Of a DNA stretch of 64,000 bases, positions 9,446 to 19,334 are shown one piece after another. The notes under the pieces were generated by a model, which was given only the letters and a program-made list of their open reading frames with translations, searched no databases and was not told the origin of the DNA. Each line of letters starts with the position of its first letter. The stretch's first letter is position 1. The translations under genes and the position numbers were made by a program. Where the stretch lies: the NCBI GenBank assembly GCA_037349315.1, contig JBAIAC010000027.1:20438501-20502500 (forward strand), read 5' to 3'. This DNA comes from Chelydra serpentina. Taxonomy: Eukaryota > Chordata > Testudines > Chelydridae.

Positions 9446-10028
9446 ACAAGGCTGTATTTTTCTTTCATCAAGACCATCCTTCCTTTTTCTTCCTTCCTGT
9501 TCCTGCACCTTCTTTTTCACCAAAAGCAGCAACTGCGGGTGCAAAATGACTGCTCTGTTTCTTCTCCACCCCTCCACCTTCCCTAAAGCAGTGGCAGCAT
9601 ATCAGTGGTGGGTTATATTTCCTCCCATCTACTTTCTGGCTATTTTTAGGGCATTTAAGGAAGCACAATAATAATCCTTTGTCCTTCTCAATGCCTCCCA
9701 GCTGAGGATTTCAAAGCACTGTCTGAACACTAATTAAGTCGCTCAGCCCCCCCACCTTGGCAGGTAAATATTTTCTCTTTTTCTTTACTGCATTTTCTCT
9801 CTGTTTATTGCTCCACAAGCCTGCTCCTTTGAGGGATACACCTTCCAGTCAGAAATGTCGGGCAAGGACTGTGCAGCCAGTCAGTAGCAAACTGTGTCTA
9901 AAGCATTTAGTAGCCAGTCCAATTGCCTCTTTGTTCCTGTGAAGATTGCTCCTGGGCTGAAGAGACCTTTGATTGTTGGCCCTCCCCATGAGAGGACATC
10001 CAGGCCACTTGCAAAAACCTAAGTGTGG
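9446..10028. other. unassigned non-coding DNA
   Basis: No gene seen. CT-rich stretches around 9470-9520 produce spurious ORFs. Confidence 0.4.
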
Positions 10029-10167
10029 GTTCCAGCGAGGGTGACCAGACAGCAAATGTGAAAAATCAGGATGGGGGTGGGGGTAATAGGAGCCTATGTA
10101 AGAAAAAGACCCCAAAATTGGGACTGTCCCTATAAAATCAGGACATCTGGTCACCCTAGTTCCAGCG
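10029..10167. mobile_element. small hAT-type MITE with target duplication
   Basis: The element at about 10037-10158 begins AGGGTGACCAGAC (10038) and ends TCTGGTCACCCT (10146-10157), a clear terminal inverted repeat. It is flanked by the direct repeat GTTCCAGCG at 10029-10037 and 10159-10167, consistent with an 8-bp hAT duplication (GTTCCAGC) given one ambiguous base. The interior contains the GGGACTGTCCCTATAAAATC motif of this widespread reptile MITE. Confidence 0.8.
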
Positions 10168-11137
10168 TGGTCGGAGAATGCTCGGCAGGGCATTGAGACT
10201 GGAGTGACTGTATGGATCAGCCTCCTAAGGGCTGCCCAGCCCCCTCATGCTGCTCCTCCGCACTTTCTCCTCCCTTCACGTACGCTTTTTGGCTCAGAAG
10301 ACTCAGCAATAAACACGCTTGGAAGGGGAGGGCTCCGGGGTATTTTATATTGTAGCACCCCGGGTAGTTTTCCTGGAAAGACACCGCTAACCCTTGCAAG
10401 CCCCAGTCTGGGCGAGTGAGTATGTGGTAACGAGAGAGCATCTGTGCAGAGGGAGACCAAATCCATCCCACTTTTTGGAGAGCCCTGCCTCCACTTCCTG
10501 AGTCTGATTGTCAGTAGCCCCGGTCCCCTCGCCACACACACACACACACACCCATCCGCTCACGCCCTCTCTCTCCCACCACTGGCTCTCTGAATAGCAG
10601 CTCCATCCTCCTGGCTTGGAGAGAGGAGCGCTTTTGTTATTCAAATCACACACTCCAGCGCGTGGCTGAGTGCAGCAGGCAGGCTCCAGCCCCCCCCCAA
10701 CCCCCCCCCCCCCCCCCCCCCCCGATTCTCCTGATCTCGGGTGATCCACAGCGAGCAAGCAGCCGGATCATTTCTGGGTTCCTTGCCAAGGGGCTGTGCC
10801 GTCCCTGGGCTGTTTGGAGGGCGTGGGAGTCGGTGCTTTGTTGCCCCTCACCTCGCCTTTGCTTCCAGCTCCATTCTGGGCACTTCTCAGCCTGCAAGCT
10901 GGCCCTGCTTTCAGACCTGCCTCTCTGCCCCGGCATTTCCATGCTGACGGCGCTTGTTGCTGATTTGCGAGGTTGCCAGTATGGGCTTTTCAGAACCGTA
11001 TTAACCGGCTGAGCCTCTGAGCATTCAGGGTGGGGGGCACAGATCTGGCTTCTTCTTGGATATTGTGATCTTAAAGCTCCAGGATTTCTGAGCCGGCTCT
11101 CTCCTCGAGGGGAGGGAGCCAGGAGCAGCCCTTGGCC
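10168..11137 (+). promoter_or_regulatory. candidate promoter / 5' leader of alternative HIP1 exon
   Basis: This region precedes the candidate alternative first exon. It has more CpGs than the surrounding sequence, a (CA)n run at about 10537-10556, and a C run of 9 and then 23 bases (10690-10698, 10701-10723). The frame upstream of the ATG at 11138 is closed by an in-frame TAA at 11072, so translation is unlikely to start further upstream in this exon. No convincing TATA box sits at a suitable distance. Promoter activity is inferred only from position. Confidence 0.3.
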
Positions 11138-11156
11138 ATGGAGGTGGGCAAGATGG
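11138..11156 (+). CDS. HIP1: HIP1 candidate alternative first coding exon
   Basis: The ATG at 11138 lies in GGCCATGG, a strong Kozak context (G at -3 and +4). It is followed by five more codons (MEVGKM) and a consensus donor, ATG|GTAAGT, in phase 0. The first recognised HIP1 exon (35515) also starts in phase 0, so the two join in frame as MEVGKM-TVSINK. The usual HIP1 N-terminus, about 40 residues preceding TVSINKAINTQ in mammals, is not found anywhere in the window. This exon may therefore be an alternative start within the first intron that bypasses it. Alternative HIP1 first exons are known in mammals, but I cannot say that this is the orthologous one. The end coordinate includes one base past the last full codon boundary only if the donor is shifted; the donor GT is at 11156-11157. 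Without transcript data this remains a good candidate, not a proven exon. Confidence 0.45.
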
Positions 11157-13015
11157 TAAGTGAACAGCTGCTCTTAATGCATGTTTTCCAGTTCCAGCAT
11201 CCCTTTAACCTGGCCTTGGTTTGCCCATTTTAATCCCCTTTCTCCACTTGGCTCTGTCGGAGCACCTGCATCTCGAAGAGCTTTTCCCTTTAAGTCCAGT
11301 TTATTTTGTTGTCATCACTCCTCGCCCTGTCCATTTAGCCCCTGTTGTGTGTGCTTGTGTTTGGGCAAACTCAGCAGACTGATACTGTGAGTGCAAGGGA
11401 AGGATGGGGCGGAGGGGTGGGGGGCGGTGTTGTGAAGGGAGATCTCAGGAGTTTGCCTACACGTTACTCAAATACATTTCAGCCTCCAGTTCCGTAGGTA
11501 CTTAGTTTCTCAGGACCACATTCTGGGGGCTTTAATCAAGCAAAACTCTTTTCCAGTGGAGTCACTGGGAGTTCTGCTAGATTAAAGACCCCAGAATTTG
11601 GCTCCCACTGTTTTAATATGTGGGGGAAACAACAAGTGGGGGTGGTTTTGTTTGTTTGAAGGGGCAATTGTTACAATACAAGCCTTGTGCTCTCTGCAGT
11701 TGGGAGTTATTTTGGGGTTGATCCTCAGACAAAGTCTTATTATGGGGTTTGAGTTTCTGCCCCTCTGCCTGATTCAAGCGGAGCATTGGGAATTGGGATT
11801 CACTCACATCCACCCATCTGAACTTGTTTTTCCCTGTTGCTCTGCCTTCTAGTTTAACACCATTCAGGTTGTGCCTTAGAGACTTGAGTCTCCATGTATG
11901 GTGCTGCTGTGAGCTCTTTATGCACATTTGGGCAAGGTTCAAACACAGTCTGTGCTTTGCAGAGAGATCTTTGTGTGCAACAGAAGAGGGGAGCTGATCC
12001 GTGGTGCCTGCCTTTTGTTCAGAGCAAAGGCAAGTGCTGGATGTAAAATGTTCTTTCTGCTCGAAAATAGCTTGGTGGGGTAATTACTCGGTGAATGCAC
12101 TAACCTTTCACAGTGCAAATAATAAATAATAATGATAATCTTTGCAAAGCAAGATTTCATTTGCAGAACGATGTGGTAGCTCTGAACTGGAATAGCAGGG
12201 GCCAGCCTGGGTCAGGACACCGGAGTGGGGGGAGGGAGCAAGCTAGTACAATTCACTGTGTGCTGCCCTAATAGCTATTCTTGAGCAGTCTCCCTTTCAA
12301 GATCATAAAAATCCAAACCGAGAGCTCTGAAAAGGCACTGGGGCACTTCTGGGGATCAGACCCATGGCTCTCCCAATCACCCAGTACCAGCTTTCTGCAG
12401 GGTTGCAACTCTGAGTTATTGGCACCTATCAGCTGCCAGGCATTAGGTTGAATGGTTCTTGGTACCTTAATTAGACAAATGTATGCAATATGAACGCTCC
12501 TCCGTCTGCCCGCCGTAGTGAGGGGTTCCTTTTTCTTTTAAGAAGACCTGTCTCTCGGTTGCTTCTCAGCAGAAGTTTGAGGGAAGGAGTTTGACAAAAA
12601 CTCCAGTTGCTACACTCAGTCTGACTGTCCGTGTACTGGATTAGATGTCAGGTTTTTTCACATCTGGGACCTTGCATTATTCTGTTTGGATTCAAGTTTA
12701 GGACCTGTGTAATTCACAAGCCTGCTGCTCATCCACATGAATGAAGCGTATTCTCTAGCAAGGGGAAAGTCTGTAGTTACTTGGTTGAAATTTAACTAAT
12801 GTGTGGCAAAATTGGAGCGTAAGGTGCTGCCAGATCACCATGCATGGCTTGATTTTTACCTTCCTCTTGGAAAGGTATTTTCAGGCAGCATCCTGCAGAA
12901 TATGCACTTGGTGAGAGAATATGACTGGCTATCCTAAAGGGCAAGTTTCATCCCGAGTGAAAAATTCTGTAAGAACTGAAATATCAGTTCCATTCTCAGC
13001 AACATTGTCCTTTGA

Positions 13016-13085
13016 TCGTAGAATCGTAGGGTTAGAAGGGGCTACAAGGGTCATGTAGTCTAACCCCCTGCCAAGATGCAGGGTT
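13016..13085 (-). mobile_element. CR1-like 3'-tail fragment
   Basis: GATCGTAGAATCGTAGGGTT followed by the block equivalent to TCTAACCCCCTGCC. This is the diverged 3' end of a CR1-family element, read on the minus strand. Confidence 0.65.
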
Positions 13086-13524
13086 TGTTGTGATGCCAAA
13101 TTGCTGCTGCTGAAATTTTCCTCTAGAGATTAGATTCTTGGGTACAGAGTTTGAGGAATCTCCTTTTTCAGTAGTGCACACCCTAAAGCCAGGGGACAGA
13201 GCCAGAACGATTCTGGCTCCTGTTGTGTCCTATAAATACCAAGAATGCCCAAACGCTTATTTTTGCAGCACACTCCAGCTGCTTGGTGAGGTCGACTATT
13301 GAGAGTACTCTGGAGGCTCTGGGAGACTTGTCGTTACACGCTGTGCGTAGAAAATGCAGGGGACCAGTGACCTTCTGTCCTGCAAGCACAGAGATTAAGC
13401 AAAGAAGTGTTCAGTGAAAGGTTATTGTTGCATGAAATCCCCACATAAAACACAAAACCCTGCTAACACAGAGAAGGCTTCTGGGCATGCTTCTAAACTG
13501 ACTGCAACATGGGCCACCAGCTTA

Positions 13525-13580
13525 ACTGATTGGCTGCCAGTGACGTCAGACTCGTCTCAATATTTAAGCAATAAGACCAA
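13525..13580 (+). promoter_or_regulatory. cluster of promoter-like motifs (CCAAT, CRE, TATA-like)
   Basis: Within about 55 bp there is an inverted CCAAT box (ATTGG at about 13529), a full palindromic CRE TGACGTCA (13541-13548), a TATTTAAG element (13561-13568) and a direct CCAAT (about 13577). The arrangement resembles a compact cAMP-responsive promoter. Function is inferred from the motifs alone, and each motif can occur by chance. Confidence 0.25.
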
Positions 13581-13794
13581 TGAGTGCTTTTCTGGGGAAA
13601 CAGCTGCTCTTGAAGTGCAGTAATTCCCCAGGACGCACTGCCTGGGAATATCCTAGTTTGTGCCAGTCAAAAATAAGGCGCAGGTTTTATCTGTGTCTTT
13701 ACTGGCTTGTTTCAGGAGTCGTATGCTGCCTTCTGAAAGTTCAAAGCTGTGATGGGTAAAAACAATACTTAGCAATTATGTTGTGCTCCTAATA

Positions 13795-13920
13795 CTTGAA
13801 GTGCTTTGGAAATGTTAACTGACGGATGCTCACAGGCCCCTGGGAGGTAGTTAAATATTGTCATCCTCACTTGACAAGTGGGGATGCTGTGGCATAGAGG
13901 TTAATTGACTTGCTGTTTGG
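13795..13920 (+). repeat. MIR-like SINE fragment
   Basis: GGAGGTAGTTAAATATTGTC, then TTGACAAGTGGGGATGCTGT and TTAATTGACTTGC follow the order of MIR consensus blocks (tatt-atcc, acagatgagg-aaactgagg, gttaagtgacttgcc). It is interrupted at 13927 by the second MITE. Confidence 0.5.
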
Positions 13921-13929
13921 TGACAGTAG

Positions 13930-14201
13930 GGCTAGGTCTACACTAACCCCCCCTGTCGAACTAAGATAAGTTAATAACGTAGCTGAAGTCGAAGTACCTT
14001 AGTTCGAGCTTACCTGTGGTCCAGACGCGGCGCGCAGGCTCCCCCGTCGACTCCGCCTACTCCGCTCGTCGAGCTGGATTACCAGCGTCGACGGCGGAGC
14101 ACTTCCTGGTTCGATTTATCGCGTCTAGACAAGACGCGATAAATCGAACCCAGAACATCGATCCCGCGCCTCCGACGCGAGAGGTAAGTATAGACGTACC
14201 C
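13930..14201. mobile_element. Harbinger-like MITE, copy 2 (272 bp)
   Basis: Same element as 8295-8566, same length, with scattered base differences mainly near the left quarter and the last 30 bp. Flanking trinucleotides are TAG at 13927-13929 and 14202-14204, compared with TTA for copy 1. The internal 19-bp perfect hairpin (14108-14126 with 14132-14150) is preserved exactly. Confidence 0.78.
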
Positions 14202-14383
14202 TAGGAGTTGGTACCAGAGCCAAAAGTACCTCTGCAGATCCCCCTTCTAGGAGTTACAGCCTTACCTAACAAGTCAACGAACTATTGAGAGCAGTACGAA
14301 ATTAGTATACCATGCCTGTATCTCCCACCATTGTGTTGTTCTGGAATGGGGGGGTGTTAACAGCTCTGCTTTCTAACCATCCC

Positions 14384-14995
14384 TCAGTTCCGCTCTTTCT
14401 GCCAGATCTCATGGTCGTCGAACCGTTGTCTCCCACACACGTCAGTTTTCGCCCGGATTTGGCAGTTGTAGGGGTGTATTGATACCTGTTTGTGGCCATT
14501 TGTTGCAATGTGTCTAGCAAAGTCCAGGATGTGCTCATAGCCTCTGTTGAGGCGCACCATAGGAAAGCCCATAATAAGAGCAGTGTTTAAAAAATAAAAA
14601 GTGTAGCTTGATCCAAGATGTTCATCGCTGACATTAACGCTTGGTGTTTCTGGTGCTGGGTTGAGGAGCATTCCCCTCATGCTTGCACGGCTTTTATGCC
14701 TTGTGTTTGTGAAGAGGGGGTGGAGGGGTTGAGTTTCCTTAATGGATGAAATTTGGATAGTCTCTGTATTTGACCAAGATGCTGTGACTGAATCTGAAAT
14801 CTCAGCTTGCAGTTCTAGTGTCTCAACTTGAGAAGAGGAAGAAGTCTCCCTCTGGTCCAAATTCAGAGGATTTATTGAGGGCTCTGTAGTACCAGAGTGC
14901 TGTTGTCTGGCACACTTGAGACTAGGTGCAGCCTGCACTGGGGGCACGGAGAGCAACATTGCTGCTTTAGAAGTATGCTGGTGGAGTACAGTCAT
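14384..14995 (-). other. unrecognised 203-codon minus-strand ORF
   Basis: A long minus-strand frame of normal composition (Ser/Thr/Gln-rich N-half) in DNA that is neither GC-rich nor tandemly repeated, so it is not explained by simple composition bias. I recognise no domain. There is no in-frame partner exon and no poly(A) signal or tail next to it. It could be a fragment of a processed pseudogene, part of an unidentified transposon, or chance. Confidence 0.2.
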
Positions 14996-16619
14996 GCCCC
15001 AGCGTGTTTGTTTCCTCAGAACCGAGGAGCAGGATAAGGTTCTCTTTGGATCTAAGGTGTCTGGATTCTCTGGTTTCTGAGGTGCTTTCTGAACAGATCA
15101 CTTGCTGGATTCACCCTTGGGAGCCCTGTGCACTCAGAACTTCTGCAGGACCCAGCTCAGTCTCTGGAGCAGAGCCCCACTTTTTTCCTAATTGGGAGCA
15201 TTTGGGCTGCAGGAAAGTTCCTTCTCTCTGAGCTTGTATTCTCTGGTTCAGAGCTCCTGTGTCTTTGAACCTGGCTCTGTTCAGTGGGAGCAAGGCATGA
15301 CGTAAGAAATGTGCTTTATTTGTAGTACAGGTGGACTCTTCTGCTTCTAGAATGCCTCCTGGCTGGGAAGCTCCCAAGTGTAGGTGGCCTTGACGTTCTG
15401 TTTGACCTACGACCACCTGTTAGCCTCCCTTATAAAGTTTGTGGTCCACAGGATATGTGGCTCTGGAGCTCTCCTTCCTCCCACCTCTTATTCTTGTGAT
15501 GTTACCCTTGTTGGGAAGATGATGGAGAGCATGCAGGGACACATGCTCATTCCTCTGCACCCAAAAGATCAAGGGTTGGTAAGGAGGTGGGTTCTGTGAG
15601 CAGGAATCTGAACTTGCATGTTTTTCACTGGTAGAGGCAGATTTCCCCCTTCTCTTTCCAAAGTCTTGAGGAAGATTCAACAAGAGAACCATGAGCAGGT
15701 TTTGGATCTGCTAGCCCTATCCAGAGACGCGCTCTGTTCATCCTCCCTCAGATCCCAGGTCACCTTTCATGTACTGATATTTCACCCAGAGCAGAAGTCT
15801 CTTCAGCAGGCTGCTTGCTTTGTGGGTACTTCTTGGTTCAGTTCTCTGCATAGGTTGGAAAGTACCATTTTGGGTCCAGGAAACCTTCCAGTTTGAAGAG
15901 CGATATTCCCAAGATTTGTCCATGCTTTAAAATATTGATCCTGTTACTTGTCTGATTCTTGATTTACTTTTTATTTCTGCTGGGGCTGGGATGATCTCTG
16001 GCCACTGTCAGGGTCTGTCTGGCAGTGCTTGCAGCTTACCATGCTTCTGTACTGACTCCTCAATCTTCTTGCGTCCATGAGGGAACGTTTCTAATGTGGT
16101 TGTGACATATTTATTCATCAATTCTTTACTCTGCTGCTTTATAAAGCATTCCCAGGCTGCTCTCCTTTATACAAGGAAGCACATCAGCTCCATCGAGAAG
16201 CTCAGAACTTGACTGGCAACCCTCACCCCATCTCCTTGGGCTGCACTAGACAGTTTCAGCTGGCGTTTCTAGTGGCTTCAGCACTGTCAATGAAACCTGA
16301 GCCCTTCTGACTGAAACTCCCTAGAGAGGCCTAGACTGTTAGCAAGGACGTGATGCCTTTGTGACTTCATCTTAAGTTTTTGCCCACTGTGGCCACAAAA
16401 TCGCACCTAAATCAATCTGCTTTGCCTCCAGTCTTTTTTCCTAAGCCTCATGATGCATCAACGGAGGCCAGATTCCATAAGCTGGAGTAAGGACACTTGT
16501 TTATTACTTGGACAGAGTCCAAGCCATAGAGTGTTTGTTGCATTTGAGCAATCTAATGGCCCTAACCATTTTGGTTCAGAGACTATCACAATGGATTAAA
16601 TTGTGTATTCAGATTTCTT

Positions 16620-16783
16620 AGGGTCTAGCATCCATCTTTTATCATCTCTGTAACCCATCTCCTTTCCCTCTCATCACCTCACAATTCACTGAGCACTCTG
16701 ATAACAACCATTGCCTTGAGTTCTCTTCCAGTCTGTATTCCCTCCTGATTTCTGTCCTATCACACTCCACCAAAACTGTTCTC
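16620..16783 (+). mobile_element. old LINE, left part, split by CR1
   Basis: Just before the CR1 the + strand reads SVLSHSTKTVLT in one frame. The segment after the CR1 (19119 on) continues KVSRDLYLAKISG and then, with frameshifts, a DLFSAFDTV RT motif. Together they look like an old RT-bearing LINE interrupted by the CR1. I cannot place the clade with certainty (L2-like or related). Confidence 0.5.
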
Positions 16784-19118
16784 ACTAATGAACCAACTAG
16801 GGGAAAAGCTCTTCTTGACCTGCTGCTCACAAACAGGGAAGAAATAGTAGAGGAAGCAATAGTGGATGGGAACCTGGGAGGCAGTGACCATGAGATGGTC
16901 GAGTTCAGGATCCTGACACAAGGAAGAAAGGAGAGCAGTAGAATACAGAGCCTGGACTTCAGAAAAGCAGACTTTGACTCCCTCAGGGAACTGATGGGCA
17001 AGGTCCCCTGGGAGAATAACATGAGGGGGAAAGGAGTCGAGGAAAGCTGGCTGTATTTTAAAGAAACCTTATTGAGGTTGCAGGAACAAACCATCCCGAT
17101 GTGTAGAAAGAAAAGTAAATATGGCAGGCGACCAGCTTGGCTTAACAGTGAAATCCTTGCTCGTCTTAAACACAAAAAAGCAGCTTACAAGAAGTGGAAG
17201 ATTGGACAAATGACCAGGGAGGAGTATAAAAATATTGCTCAGGCATGCAGGAGTGAAATTAGGAAGGCCAAATCACACTTGGAGTTGCAGCTAGCTGGAG
17301 ATGTTAGGAGTAACAAGAAGGGTTTCTTCAGGTATGTTAGCAACAAGAAGAAAGTCAAGGAAAGTGTGGGCCCCTTGCTGAATGAGGGAGGGAACCTTGT
17401 GACCGAGGATGTGGAGAAAGCTAGTGTACTCAGTGCTTTTTTTGCCTCTGTCTTCACAGACAAGGGCAGCTCCCAGACAGCTGCACTCCGCAGCACGGTA
17501 TGGGGAGGAGGTGACCAGCCCTCTGTGGAGAAAGAAGTAGTTCGGGACTATTTAGAAAAGCTGGACGAACACAAGTCCATGGGGTCGGATGCACTGCATC
17601 CGAGGGTGCTAAAGGAGTTGGCCGATGTGATTGCAGAGCCATTGGCCATTATCTTTGACAAATCATGGCAATCGGGGGAGGTCCCGGATGACTGGAAAAA
17701 AGCTAATGTAGTGCCCATCTTTAAAAAAGGGAAGAAGGAAGATCTGGGGAACTACAGGCCAGTCAGTCTCACCTCAATCCCTGGAAAAATCATGGAACAG
17801 GTCCTCAAGGAATCAATTCTGAACCACTTAAAGGAGGGGAAAGTGATCAGGAACAGTCAGCATGGATTCACCAAGGGCAAGTCATGCCTGACTAACCTAA
17901 TTGCCTTCTATGATGAGATAACTGGCTCTGTGGATGAGGGGAAAGCAGTGGATGTGCTATTTCTTGACTTCAGCAAAGCTTTTGATACAGTCTCCCACAG
18001 TGTTCTTGCCAGCAAGTTAAAGAAGTATGGGCTGGATGAATGAACGGTAAGGTGGATAGAAAACTGGCTGGATGGTCGTGCTCAACGGGTAGTGATCAAT
18101 GGCTCCATGTCTAGTTGGCAGCCGATATCAAGTGGAGTGCCCCAAGGGTCGGTGCTGGGGCCAGTTTTGTTCAATATCTTCATCAACGACCTGGAGGATG
18201 GTGTGGACTGCACCCTTAGCAAGTTTGCAGATGACACTAAACTGGGAGGAGTGGTTGATACGCTGGAGGGTAGGGATAGGATACAGAGGGACCTAGACAA
18301 ATTAGAGGATTGGGCCAAAAGAAATCTGATGAGTTTCAACAAGGACAAGTGCAGAGTCCTGCACTTAGGACGGAAGAATCCCATGCACTGCTACAGACTA
18401 GGGACCGAATGGCTGGGCAGCAGTTCTGCAGAAAAGGACCTAGGGGTTACAGTGGACGAAAAGCTGAATATGAGTCAACAGTGTGCCCTTGTTGCCAAGA
18501 AGGCTAACGGCATTTTGGGCTGTATAAGTAGGGGCATTTCCAGCAGATCGAGGGACGTGATTATTCCCCTCTATTCGGCACTGGTGAGGCCTCATTTGGA
18601 GTACTGTGTCCAGTTTTGGGCCCCACACTACAAAAAGGATGTGGATAAATTGGAAAGAGTCCAACGGAGGGCAACAAAAATGATTAGGGGGCTGGAGCAC
18701 ATGACTTATGAGGAGAGGCTGAGGGAACTGGTATTGTTTAGCCTGCAGAAGAGAAGAGTGAGGGGGGATTTGATAGCTGCTTTCAACTACCTAAAAGGGG
18801 GTTCCAAAGAGGATGGATCTAGACTGTTCTCAGTGGTAGAAGATGACAGAACAAGGAGTAATGGTCTCAAGTTGCAGAGGGGGAGGTTTAGGTTGGATAT
18901 TAGGAAAAACTATTTCACTAGTAGGGTGGTGAAGCAGTGGAATGGGTTACCTAGGGAGGTGGTGGAATCTCCTTCCTTAGAGGTTTTTAAGGTCAGGCTT
19001 GACAAAGCCCTGGCTGGGATGATCTAGTTGGGGTTGGTCCTGCTTTGAGCAGGGGGTTGGACTAGATGACCTCCTGAGGTCCCTTCCAACCCTGAGATTC
19101 TATGATTCTATGATTCTA
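16784..19118 (+). mobile_element. CR1 LINE with single nonsense codon in ORF2
   Basis: A longer CR1 than the first. It starts in the last part of the endonuclease (LLDLLLTNREE... GGSDHEMVEFRIL) and continues through the ORF2 linker and the whole RT ([39 protein letters not shown] at about 18224) to the C-terminal stop at 19025-19027 and the octamer tail. The frame is continuous except for one TGA at 18041-18043, where the first CR1 copy has TGG. Over the shared 1.64 kb the two copies differ at roughly two dozen positions by eye (about 98.5% identical), so both come from a young subfamily. The 5' half, including most of the endonuclease and ORF1, is missing. Confidence 0.95.
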
Positions 19119-19334
19119 AGGTCTCCAGAGACCTCTACCTAGCCAAAATTTCAGGGCCTTTACTTCATCCTCATCTTCCTGGACCTCTTTTCTGCATTTG
19201 ACACAGTCATTCATACTCTCCCTCTCAAAATCTTGTCCTCAGTTTTTGTGGTGCCGTTCCTCCATGCAATCCAGTCCAGGCTATTTACCAGAACCTGGAG
19301 CTCTCTGAATACCTTGCCTCTGCAAATCCACATT
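19119..19334 (+). mobile_element. old LINE, right part, after CR1
   Basis: Continuation of the element ending at 16783. FSAFDTVIHTLPLKIL is readable around 19187-19235, which corresponds to the RT motif DLSAAFDTVDHxLLL. Frameshifts and stops show that it is long dead. Confidence 0.5.
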
